A stretch of 64,000 nt of DNA from Lunularia cruciata (taxonomy: Eukaryota; Streptophyta; Marchantiopsida; Lunulariales; Lunulariaceae). Position 1 is the stretch's first letter; each line of letters starts with the position of its first letter. Both the position numbers and the translations under genes were made by a program. This document shows positions 14,001 to 24,299 of this stretch, in pieces. The notes under the pieces are model-generated. The model saw nothing but the letters and a program-made list of their open reading frames with translations, did not search any database and had not been told where the DNA came from. The DNA lies in NCBI GenBank assembly GCA_948567375.1, contig OX419756.1:29774333-29838332 (forward strand), given 5' to 3'.

Positions 14001-14736
14001 GATGATGTATAACGTATATACTTTCTAGGTACTCACATATGGACAAATGAACTTTGTCTATTAATTTAATCCATCCTCCTACACTTTTCTTCCTCATGTC
14101 AGCAGTTACTGCGTAAGGATGTGAAAAGAGTTATATAGCCCTCGTATACTGAGACCAGAAATCTCTTCTAAGGACCGACCACGGCCCAATTTACGTCGTG
14201 GAAGAAGAGTCCATCCTGCAGAGGACGGCTCTTTAACCAATTGTCAGATGTGGTGAGGAGAGCATAATGTTCTATAAGTACGCGTAATTATAACTACTTA
14301 CTACACCAGGTCAAATTTCAAGCTGCTACCTAGTAGACTCGGTCATCTGGAGCAGGTACTGTCCTTACAGTTTGACATAGAGGCTCGTTCACTCTCCTGT
14401 CGTCATACGGTAGCCATGCGTTCGAAAGTTAAGTCTCGAGTCATTTGCATGTAAATAACCCGACTTTTCGATGACTGGCAAGCAGACGGTTACCAGTCAT
14501 CGTACTGGGATACTGCAGGTAGCCAGCTGACTCCAGCAAACCGCGAATTGCTCACTATCAAAAGGGACTCTGAAACTGATTGAAATGATTACCGGCACGA
14601 TGGCAGATTTTACTAACCAGCTTAGTCCGCGGCCGGTAATCACGAAGTAGATTCTGATTACGAGGGTAGAGTTGAAGTCACAATGACCCTGGTAAGGTCC
14701 AGTTCATTGAGAAAAAGGGGACCATATAGAACATAT
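14001..14736. other. Intergenic, moderate GC, nothing recognised
   Basis: Composition is closer to the gene island than to the AT-rich desert. No ORF or RNA gene can be supported. It may be distal upstream sequence of the zinc transporter gene. Confidence 0.4.
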
Positions 14737-14880
14737 GAAGGATAGGAAGACCCTCTGTAGCCGCACGAGGGATTGACAAAAGAAGTAAAATGGGGCAAGG
14801 TTCCAATAATATTCACATGAAAAATTTACCCGAAGAGGAAACAAAAGAAGTAAAATGGTCTAGATTTTAATAGTATTGAT
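14737..14880. repeat. Two tandem ends of the TIR family
   Basis: Two copies of the family's inner-end motif (AAAAGAAGTAAAATGG) lie at about 14778 and 14843. Each is followed by a degraded AATAGTATTGATAT-like segment, and an outer end (AGGATAGGAAGACCC) lies at 14741. No opposing right terminus is found nearby. Confidence 0.5.
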
Positions 14881-14904
14881 ATAAAATTTTTTTAACGTGA
14901 TTGC

Positions 14905-15295
14905 ACCTAAGATATTTGAGTTATACAAATCGCAAGGTCTTTAAACCATTCTGCCTTATCATTTAAGATATTTGAGTTATGCAAGTAAGAAGGTTTATAA
15001 ACTGCTTTAAACTACTCTGCCTTACCATTTAAGATATTTGAGTTATGCACGTAAGAAGGTTTATAAATTGCACTTAAAATATTTGAGTTATACAAATCTT
15101 AAAGTCTATAAACTATCCTACCTTACCACTTGAAATATTTGAGTTATGCAAGTCGTGAAGTTTCTAAATGTACCCCTTAAGATATTTGAGTTATGCAGGT
15201 CGAAAGATCTACAAACTACTCTGCCGCACTTAAAATATCCGAACTATACAAATCGAAAACTTATGAACTACTGGAATATCCTTTAAAATATCACC
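14905..15295. repeat. Degenerate minisatellite, about eight units of 45-66 bp
   Basis: The core TAAGATATTTGAGTTATGCA recurs at about 14908, 14965, 15031, 15076, 15133 and 15179, and in weaker form at 15231 and 15282. Cores are separated by AAGGTTTATAAACTACTCTGCC-like linkers of varying length. Units are head to tail and increasingly diverged to the right. The array ends just upstream of the GC-richer 5' region of the zinc transporter gene. Confidence 0.85.
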
Positions 15296-16587
15296 TCGAG
15301 TGATTGTTCTGTTATGAATTGCACTCACTAATGCTCTCTGTGACCCAATTAATTAACACATGTGAAAACTGGCTTGCTCGTTGACAGCCGAGCCCTTTCA
15401 TCCAGCCCGTAACCCGGGCTGACGTCCTCGTTGTGCAGCGATTTCGCGCAAGTTCGTGCGAGTCGTCGCAGTACCGTTTACCTGACGAACCTCGACCGTG
15501 AATGAAGATCGTGCCGGGATTAGTAAACTCCACCCTGGGAGATCTCGTCCGGCAGCTTCTGAACCTTCAGAGTGGCAGATCCCGGGGGAGTTCACGATTC
15601 AGGAAGATACCCGAGTTTATTTTAAAGCATAGAGTAAGGATTTAGATCGCCTTTCGGAGAACCTGTCAAACCCTCCTCGTACCGGTATTCTTTGAAGCGT
15701 ACCGGGACGATACTTGTTGGATTATCCTTGAATAGGAACTGGGAACAGGAGTGTATCGGCGTCGGGAATTGTCAAAAATCTGCCGGAACGGATTGCACCT
15801 GCCGCCGGCTCTTTAACAAATTCCTGATAAAACCTTCAGAAACAGAGGGTGGAAACCACAAAGACTATCGTGAGCAGAGCAGAGGCTTCGCACTTACTGC
15901 GGTGGCAATGGGGGAGCTAAAAGTACACACAGAAAGCAGAGCAGAGGAATGATGATGATAGACACACTGCAGTAACAGGGAATAGGGGACCAAGTAGATG
16001 TAAAGAGAGAGGAAAGGCCCGGTTCGACTGTCTGTGGTAGAGAGTCTCGTTCTTCTTCGAGATGTGCTTTGGAGCACGGAAAGGTGCATGCTCAAGTAGA
16101 TTCGGATAGTTTACAGGGAGTGGGGAAGATCGGAGAGATGGTGTGAAAACTGAGCTGAGCTCGATGGTGGAGGAAAGGAGTGTGGCCTAAGAAGAATGAC
16201 TGAGGAAAGCGAAAGAGGAGAACAGTTATGTGGTCTGGTTGAGAAGGATTGCGGTGGAGAAGGTTGTACATCAGTGACAAATAAGACGGGTATTGGTTGC
16301 CGAACAGAGATCTAATGAGGAATAACAGATTATAAGAGATTTGCCGAGAGATGGACAGAGGCTGACCAAGTGGAGATCAGCGAAACTTGATGATGATATT
16401 TTATGATTTTCAGGAGGCGAATTCGAAGCATTTAGGAGCAGCTTTCTGGCACACAGAAGAGCCTTTGTTGTTGTTCCGCAAGTCGAGTGTACAGAAGGAA
16501 ACATAATGAAGAGCGTAGGAGGTAGATTTTGACGAGTACTGTGTTGAAGAAAGAAAGCAGAGTAGAGGCGGGGGCAAGAGGGAGGAG
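15296..16587 (+). promoter_or_regulatory. Upstream region and leader of the MTP12-like gene
   Basis: GC content rises sharply here. From about 15.85 kb the plus strand is GA-rich, as plant 5' leaders often are. No TATA box is evident. An in-frame TAG at 16564-16566 fixes the ATG at 16588 as the first in-frame start. If transcription starts before 16.0 kb the leader contains several upstream ORFs: a start-stop ATGTAA at 15998-16003, one of 16 codons at 16062-16109, and one of about 39 codons from 16197. The transcription start is not known. Confidence 0.5.
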
Positions 16588-19500
16588 ATGGCACAGCGGG
16601 GGGTATTACCGCCCCTGCGGGTGCAAGTGCCAGCACTAGGAACTGCACCTAGCCAAAGACTGAGCAAGTACCATATGACTTTCTCTCCCTGTTCTACTCC
16701 CACCCCTGTAATTCATCAAAGGCCGAGTAAAGGAAGGCTATGGATCGCTGTTTTACTGCAATTATTATCTTTATATGCAGCGCACCAATGGTTAAGCAAA
16801 TCGCAGGAACAGAGTGTGATCAAATTTGCTGTTCTGTCCTATTTTGGAGCCAGTGTGGTGTTAGGGTTCACGCAGCGGCCATGGAGAGGTCGAGCGATTT
16901 TTTCATCACAGTGGTTGCTGTTGTTGCTGAGCGGTGGTCTTGTAGCTCTCTCGTTTATACTCCGGATGCGAGGGTTGGCAGTAGTTGGACCTTTGGAGAC
17001 TATATTGGCAGAATATTCAGGGGCAGTGATAGGCAAAGTATTGATTAAAGCTCAAAGGAAGGTGCACGGAGTTGGAGATGCAAAGGTTCGCGGAGCTATT
17101 GCCTTGTTTGCAGGGCTGTTCCTACTCTCCCGAGGCTGGGCAGTGTCTTCATGTTCTCCTCTGTCCTCTCTCTTTGTTCCTGTCACTAAAACCCGGACAT
17201 TTGCCACAGCAAGGCTCACTAGATCTGCCAGAATAGGCTCGACAGTGGATTCTAGGGCGTACTCTGGAGGGGAGGAGCAATTGCTGTTGGAGAAGGATTG
17301 TGCGAAGTATTTGTCGATTATAGCGCCACTTTGTGCTGGACTTTTCTCGTCTATCCAGAGATTGTTGCCCAGCAAAACGAGTCTGGCAAGTATACCGAAG
17401 AAACGCTTGCAGGCATTGACCTATGTATCAGCTGGGATAATTCTTGTCCCTTTCGCTCTCTTCCAGGTGGCTCTGAAAGAAGTTGAAACCTTGGATAAGG
17501 CGGTTCTGTGGCCTTTGTTCAGCATGATTGCATTCGGAATGGTAGGGGCATTTTACGGGGAATTCTTTTCGGAGGAAAAACTACTGATTTCTGCTCTTGG
17601 TCCGATGCACTTTTTCATCACCGCGTGTTGCGTTTGTATATTAGAACTTATATATGGTTCCAATTTTTCCCTCATCGGGTTCGTAATTTGCTCTGCTTTC
17701 CTAGCCTACGGAGTGCGAGCTGGGGCATTCATTTCTGGCGGACTCCACTGGAATTCTATCTCTGAGCAGGAGTATTCTGGAGTATCTATCATGTCCCTGA
17801 TCCAAACTCCTCTATACCACATTTGGACAGATGTAAAGACCCGGAAAATTGCTATGTTTCTACTTATCAATACCACGTTCATGGTGGTTGAGTTCGTCTT
17901 TGGGTTCCTCAGCAACAGTTTGGGGCTTATATCCGATGCCTGTCATATGCTCTTTGACTGTGCAGCCTTGGCGATTGGCCTCTATGCATCGTACATTTCT
18001 CGTCTTCCGGCCAACTCCAAGTTCCTATTTGGGTATGGCAGGTTTGAGGTGCTCTCTGGGTACGCTAATGCAGTGTTTCTGATACTGGTTGCTTCTCTCA
18101 TCGTCTTGGAATCCCTAGAAAGACTTCTTGAGCCACCTGAAATATCAACTGGGAGTCTGCTCATCGTCTCTGTGGGAGGATTACTTGTCAATGTGGTGGG
18201 CCTGATTTTCTTCCACGAGGCTCATCATCATGCTCATGGTAGTGGCCCTTGCGTTCATGTCCACGCTCACCATGACACCTTTGTAGCGATCCCAACCCCC
18301 AAAACTGATAAGCACAGCCATGCTCCTCCTAGCTCTCAAAAATCTTCCTTAGCCCCGGGAGTAGCTCATTTCCACGGGCACTCTCTTTCTCAACAGCACG
18401 CATTAGATTCTCCCATTCTAAGTCTTCAGGATACATCCCGGGTCAAACTTAACATCCTCTCCAGCAATAGGACCTCACTCAGTTCTTTAGGCAGTGAAGT
18501 CTACGAAACTGGGACCAGGATTCAGTCCCGTGATAGACCTAGCGGAACTCACGATCAGGCAGGAGACTCTTCACTTCCTCGTAATCATGCGAACCATCAG
18601 GGTAGTAATGGAAGTCATGCACATCAGCATCACTCAGCGCACCAGACACATGATCACCACGGACCCCACCATGGTAATTCTACTACACCTGCACACGTAC
18701 ACTCTGCAAGCTGCTCACATGATCATCACCATAGCGGTGCCTCTATTGCTCTCAAGGGGAAATCGGGAACTGAACAAGGGCATTCCCATTCAAAGCATCA
18801 CGAGCATAATGGAGGTGGCTCGCATGGTCATGATCCTGTGGTGCGTAGCGGTAATGGTTCACCGGAAGGTAAGTCTCCGCAGCACGCCAGTCCTAGAGTT
18901 CAACTTTTGGCTAAGAAGCCAGTTCTTCAACGATCCCTCTCGGCCTTCAAGAATCAGATGGTGGTCATACAGCCTCAAGACCGCCACACTCATACTCACA
19001 GTACCCTTGGTGATTCCCATCTCCATGGTCACCCTGAGCACAACGCTCCTGGGGAGCACCATGGACATGGTGTACACACTCACTCGGCTTCCAAGCATCA
19101 ACAGGTTGTCATGGAATGCGTCAATACTTCTCATGGCCAAGGGGACTCTGGACAACATGGACTCAATGGTGCTTCTCAAGGACACGGGCAAACGGGAGAG
19201 AACCATGGACAGGGGCACACCGCGAATCACCATGGAGACGGACACTCTGGAAGTCATCATGGGCACAACCATAGTCACACCTCTGCTGAAGACAAGATAC
19301 ACCTAAGGCAGCTCGTTCACATATCTGGCGATGCTGATCATCATCATAAGCACGACGATGACAAAGAGCATTCGGGGGAGCACTCTCACCACCATGGTGG
19401 CAAACCTTGCTCACATGATCACAGTCACGATCATGGGAACCATGAGGAGCATGATCATCACCTCGGTCACAGCCATGGAGATCATGATGATCACTCTGAT

Positions 19501-19962
19501 CACCAGCACATAGATCACAACATGGAAGGAATTTTCTTGCATATCTTGGCTGACACGTTAGGTAGCGTTGGTGTAGTCATTTCGACTTTACTAATTCAGT
19601 ACAAGGGCTGGCTGTTCACAGATCCAGCTTGTTCTATCTTCATTTCTGTGCTTATCGTTTCATCAGTTGTTCCCCTGGTTAGAAACTCAGCTGAGCTGTT
19701 ACTTCAAAGGGTTCCAAGGTCTGCAGAGAAACGCATCGAGAAAGCTTTGAAGAAGGTGGAAGTGGTAGATGGAGTTCACGACTGGCACAAGTTACATGTT
19801 TGGAGCTACACGAACACAGAGTTAGTGGGTACTCTCAGGCTACACGCATCTTTGGGAACGGACAAACAAGTTCTACGTGGCAAGGTGACACGGATTTTAG
19901 AAGGTGCTGGTATCTCGGATCTTACGCTGGAGGTAGAAGATCTTGAGCAGGAGGATGACTAG
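16588..19962 (+). CDS. MTP12: ZnT5/MTP12-type cation diffusion facilitator (zinc transporter)
   Basis: The product is 1124 residues in a single exon. It should exchange Zn2+ for H+ across early secretory-pathway membranes to load zinc enzymes. In this family MTP12/ZnT5 proteins work as heterodimers with an MTP5/ZnT6 partner. Residues about 50-400 carry the extra N-terminal membrane segments typical of ZnT5/Msc2. The CDF core starts near 421. Its metal site is seen in TM2 as H453-x3-D457 (DACHMLFD) and in TM5 as H985-x3-D989 (HILAD), the zinc-selective His/Asp arrangement. Between TM4 and TM5, residues about 541-978 form a very long His-, Gly-, Asp- and Ser-rich cytosolic loop. The C-terminal domain (about 1040-1124, with HDWHKLHVW) is intact. 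The family is usually about 750-800 residues, so the loop explains the extra length. It converges on the ENA gene. Confidence 0.96.
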   Translation: MAQRGVLPPLRVQVPALGTAPSQRLSKYHMTFSPCSTPTPVIHQRPSKGRLWIAVLLQLLSLYAAHQWLSKSQEQSVIKFAVLSYFGASVVLGFTQRPWRGRAIFSSQWLLLLLSGGLVALSFILRMRGLAVVGPLETILAEYSGAVIGKVLIKAQRKVHGVGDAKVRGAIALFAGLFLLSRGWAVSSCSPLSSLFVPVTKTRTFATARLTRSARIGSTVDSRAYSGGEEQLLLEKDCAKYLSIIAPLCAGLFSSIQRLLPSKTSLASIPKKRLQALTYVSAGIILVPFALFQVALKEVETLDKAVLWPLFSMIAFGMVGAFYGEFFSEEKLLISALGPMHFFITACCVCILELIYGSNFSLIGFVICSAFLAYGVRAGAFISGGLHWNSISEQEYSGVSIMSLIQTPLYHIWTDVKTRKIAMFLLINTTFMVVEFVFGFLSNSLGLISDACHMLFDCAALAIGLYASYISRLPANSKFLFGYGRFEVLSGYANAVFLILVASLIVLESLERLLEPPEISTGSLLIVSVGGLLVNVVGLIFFHEAHHHAHGSGPCVHVHAHHDTFVAIPTPKTDKHSHAPPSSQKSSLAPGVAHFHGHSLSQQHALDSPILSLQDTSRVKLNILSSNRTSLSSLGSEVYETGTRIQSRDRPSGTHDQAGDSSLPRNHANHQGSNGSHAHQHHSAHQTHDHHGPHHGNSTTPAHVHSASCSHDHHHSGASIALKGKSGTEQGHSHSKHHEHNGGGSHGHDPVVRSGNGSPEGKSPQHASPRVQLLAKKPVLQRSLSAFKNQMVVIQPQDRHTHTHSTLGDSHLHGHPEHNAPGEHHGHGVHTHSASKHQQVVMECVNTSHGQGDSGQHGLNGASQGHGQTGENHGQGHTANHHGDGHSGSHHGHNHSHTSAEDKIHLRQLVHISGDADHHHKHDDDKEHSGEHSHHHGGKPCSHDHSHDHGNHEEHDHHLGHSHGDHDDHSDHQHIDHNMEGIFLHILADTLGSVGVVISTLLIQYKGWLFTDPACSIFISVLIVSSVVPLVRNSAELLLQRVPRSAEKRIEKALKKVEVVDGVHDWHKLHVWSYTNTELVGTLRLHASLGTDKQVLRGKVTRILEGAGISDLTLEVEDLEQEDD

Positions 19963-20500
19963 TAGAGTGTACTCCCCTCTCAAAGCCTGAGGACGGTGAA
20001 GCGTTGAGATCATTTATTGCTAGACAGAAGGTGTTCTGGCAAGCAGTCCCCATTCGAGTTCGCGCCTTGATCCAAGTTGACGAGATGGGAGGATTCTCAC
20101 AGCTACTCAAAGAGCAGTGTACTTATGGAGTAGTGTCTGCTGAACAGAGATATAGACATTGTACTCGTAGAGCAGTGCCTGCCAAAGCTCACCACCGTAG
20201 ACCCTGGATGGACAGTGCAAGCATAGGAATGGGTTTAGAATGAGTCGTTGGGAGTGCCACTTGAGAGAGGAAGTATATCGTGAGTGCTCACAGTAATATT
20301 ACACGAGTGTGGACCTTCCAGTTTTTGGCAAGGAAGTATTCACTACACGATGAGGTTTGTAACAGACACCCTGAAACACGTTTCAAATTCGGTAGCCGCT
20401 CTGGCATCAAAACTCCACCGGCTTTTGAACGGGAGAAACGTTTTGATGTCACTAGCTTGTCAATCTGTGAATAAAGGACGGCTCGCTCCGCTTCAATGTA
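19963..20500 (+). other. Probable 3' UTR of the MTP12-like gene
   Basis: An AATAAA poly(A) signal lies at about 20470-20475, some 510 bases after the stop codon. The sequence between has only short ORFs (longest about 80 codons) with no domain. A 146-codon ORF at 20284-20724 runs across the signal, has no recognisable features, and is treated as chance. Confidence 0.5.
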
Positions 20501-23500
20501 TTGCATCTTCCTCACTTGATTCTCGAGTGTGGATTTGCATGTGTATCGCTTCCTTATTATACTTAATTGTTCTACCCATACATATCAATCCTCTACTTAC
20601 TCAGCAGCTATTGGAAGAAGTAAACTGCGGACATCACTGTTTTCTTCATTCATTAGACTTACTAAAATCCACCTCTCTTTGTTTCTCAAAAGTAAGGCAA
20701 CTGGCTGACGAGAGAATTCGCTGATGGACTTCTTTCATCTTATAATCGGCACACTAAACCTGAAGGGAGGTAAACAGCCTGCGCAATAACCGTGGTGCCG
20801 TGCTCTTGTCCTATATCTGGAGGATGAAACTTATCTTGCCGTTAACCTTACGAACTTGCATGAATTGCATAATGTTTGTGTTTGGCAAAGTTGAGGTGCA
20901 GAACTGGTATTGCTTGGGTGTTATTTGTCCCGATAGGCTCTTCATGATCTCTGTTTCCTCATCTACCTCGTTGTTAATCTCCTATGGAAGTTATGGTCTT
21001 TCCTCATGTTTTTGGCATACACGGGTTAATGACCTTTACCTGCTTATATCTATTATATACCGTAGAGTATGTTTTGAAAACGTGATGAACATCTTGAATC
21101 CTTGCAGTCGTCTCAATGTGATGGAGCGACACGAGCTGTCTCGGAAGGGAAGACAGCTTCGCCTGAAGAGGAGATTCTCCTTATAGCGGATGAGATATGT
21201 AGTTTGCTAACGAGGTAAGTCGAGACTTCTTTTCTCGTGATTCTCCTACAGTTTCAGCTCGAAATATGCTTGGAGCAGATTATGAACGGAGAACTCAGAG
21301 CTGCCTGTCATCACAGAAGGTCGTAATGGAGCTCTGCAACCTGCCGAAGCAATTTTTCTTTGGATTTAGCTAGAAGGCTTCTGGTTGCCAGAGGGCTACT
21401 GTAGCAAGGCTGGATTGCACTTGCCTAGTAATCTCAAGACAGGACTTCAAAGACTACATGCTACTGAAGTGATAAATCTATGCTAATCAAATCCCACAAT
21501 TTGCAGTTTTTCATTTTGGCCTAGTACTCATGATGCTGAACTTTGAGCCCAGGCTCGCCCATGACATGAGTCTACGTTTGATCTTCCCATCAAGAAACTG
21601 TTACAATATGGAAAAATGTGTTTTCATAAGGGGAAGGCCTTGTGACCAAGGTGTTGATATGGCAGATAACCAGAGATGCTTGAAGACAACACCCGGAGAG
21701 AGTTGGATATATCTCTTGGTCTGTCCTCAGACTGGAATTCAATCTAGAAGATTTCTCGCATTGCTATTTCTTCGAACCTTAACTTTGGATTTTTCTGTCA
21801 TCCTCTCTTTCAATGCGTGAAGGTCTCTAGAAGGATGGATGACAAATTTTGAGTAGGCCTTTTTCTCATCTAGATCTCTAAAGGAAGGTCCTGATTCTCA
21901 AACAGGTTCAAAATTGTCCCTGAAATTTGAACTATTCTAATCAATGCCGTGAACAATGAGGATTAAAGACATTTACGGAAGGTTCCGATTTGCGGTCCGG
22001 GTATATCTTTACCCATGGAAATCTTCATGATTCCTACAAGGTTTCAACGTTGTAAACTATTATCACAAACTTCCTATATTAGTTCCCATTTTTCTCCATC
22101 TTTCCAGCATTTCTTTATGTTGGAAAGTACTCTTTTTTATCAATAGCTTGACGAAATCGTCATTGGTTCGGAATATGATAACAATGTTGAAAAGAATCTG
22201 AATAACTTCAAACAAATTTACGAGATAAAAATCGTTTTGCGTAATCTACATGTGACTATAGCAGCCTTCTCTATAAACTTTTGCTAACACAACTTTTAAC
22301 TGATCTCGGAAACAGTTCAAGAAAACCTCAACTTAGAGTATGTCCCAATCGACACCTCAAAAGGTAAACACACGGCTATTTAATTTCGGAACGGTTTATT
22401 TGGTATTCCCTCCTTGCGCTTCGCGTACTAAGGTTAATGTGCCAATCTAGTCAAAGAACCCATCATAATTATTTAATAATCTCTTAGTTAGTTAGTTTCT
22501 TGCATTGCTTTGCCTCACTTCTTTACATTAGTAGGTCCTCCCCACCGTAAAAAACTCATGATTTTTCACGTAGTGATCTGATAAACTATCACCATTTATC
22601 ATCAATGGTTAAGAGAATCAAAAGAACTCAATAAATGTAGGGAATTGATATTTTCACATCCAAATTTTTATATTTCAACACCCACACTTGCAGGGTGGAC
22701 TCGGATCTGAGGCCACCTATCTTCGTAGTTCGTGAGGGCCAACGTCATCTCTCGTCTATATCTGGAGTTATGGAAATATAGAAAACACGGTGTGGAAATT
22801 TCAATTCCTAAATTTAAGCTAGTCACACACTACAAGTGAACTATTTCATTGCTACCCTCCATGCTTCACATAAAGTGATAAAAAATGAAGACTTCATCTA
22901 AGTAATCATGATCTCTTCATGTAAACTGAAAAAAAAGAGCTTTTATATTCAAACATGTAGCCCAGGATAACAGGATTCATCGGACATATATTCATATTCC
23001 TAAACTTCAATGTTATCAATAATCCACAGCAGACACGACATTCAAGTTCATCAAGTTCTTCCCTTTTGTCCTGTACAGGAGTGAAATAACATATCTATAT
23101 AATTTGTTTCTCTTGATAGGTGAATAGATTCATTCATTCATCACTAAAAATAGCTTTACATTTTTATCGTTTCACATTTGTTTACTCAATAATAGGCAAC
23201 ATCACTACCCTTCCTTATTACTTGAAATCGTTTCGACGTTCGTTTCTTTCCAAGTTGGTGTACTGAGAGGTTCTTCTGCAGGAGCCTGATCGATCATTCT
23301 TTTTGGTTTTCCAAGCTATGAATAAGGCCTCGAGATGAAGCCCTTGATGCCAATAATAGTCAAGGTCCACGAATACTGGATGTTTTCCGTTATTCAATCC
23401 TATCTTGAACTTGTTTGGCTCAGCATTTTGAGAGAACAAAATATAAGGAATCTCGGTTATAAAGCAAAATTAGTAAGACTTCTCATTCTAGAAGAAGTGA

Positions 23501-24299
23501 ATATCCGGTGGACTGACGTTTGGCCACGTTGGGTAGGTGTACTAGATCTAGAGGTTAACATTTAATATGTGGTACAAGAATTTAAGATCAGCTTACAATT
23601 CAATGCAATTTCAGGATTTAGTGAATGTTTCAAACCCAATGCTTTTGAGAAAGGTAGAGGAGGATTAATCACATGGGAATGTCATGTCAAAATGAGAAGG
23701 AAATCTGGTGCTAGTTAAAGAGAAAGCCTGTAGAATACCATACTTTCACAGAACCTGCTAATTTAGAGGGAAGAAGTAGGAAGAAGTAGTAATATCGGCA
23801 GTTAGGAAAACATCTCAAGAAGATTAACAAGTATCTAGTCAGAAACAAAGTATCTATACTCTTCAAAACATTCCTCTGGCCCACCAGTGTGTCTTGTTTC
23901 CAGTGACTAGATTTAAATGTAAAAAGAAACGTCTGCAGATATCAACTCGTTTCAACTCTCACACCAGAATTAATAGGGTTAAATTCAGTAGTAAGTTCAA
24001 GGAATAATATCCCAGACATGAGTTCCCACCAACCCTTTCATGTTGTGACGCTGGGGCCTCAGTTTCTTTATGAGATTCTCATAGAGCTGCTGCCTAGGAG
24101 CTCAAAGCAGTTGACGTAGAACATGGAACGAAAGAGAAGACGAGTTTGCATGACAAATATTGAAATGAAGAGAATAAATTATTTGCCGATGAACCTGAGA
24201 CACAAGGATCAATTTTTGGGTCACTCTCTGTTGTAATGTACAATTCAGTATTCAGATGACTGCACTACCTAAGACATAACTTCTCAGGAGAAAGCTCAT
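20501..24299. other. Convergent intergenic region between MTP12 and ENA
   Basis: No ORF with recognisable domains was found on either strand. The longest (20800-21186, 128 codons; 21530-21820, 96 codons) show no conserved motif. Splice-like signals (CTTGCAG at about 21104, GAGGTAAGT at about 21210) could belong to an untranslated 3' extension but are not supported by coding. The part near 22.65-22.82 kb has short similarity to about 32.95-33.12 kb, suggesting a repeat fragment. The last few hundred bases should be ENA 3' UTR; no clear poly(A) signal was seen. Confidence 0.4.

Noticed and set aside
14905-15295. CRISPR-like array
   Set aside because: Repeats have variable spacing, diverged cores and related linkers; this is a eukaryotic minisatellite.
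16271-16703. Minus-strand ORFs over the transporter leader
   Set aside because: They arise from the GA-rich plus strand read in reverse and overlap the real start.
18859-19302. 147-codon minus-strand ORF
   Set aside because: Antisense shadow of the same low-complexity loop.
18494-19306. 270-codon plus-strand ORF
   Set aside because: It is an alternate frame of the His-rich loop of the zinc transporter; CAT/CAC-rich DNA gives long open shadows rich in Met, Thr and Ile.
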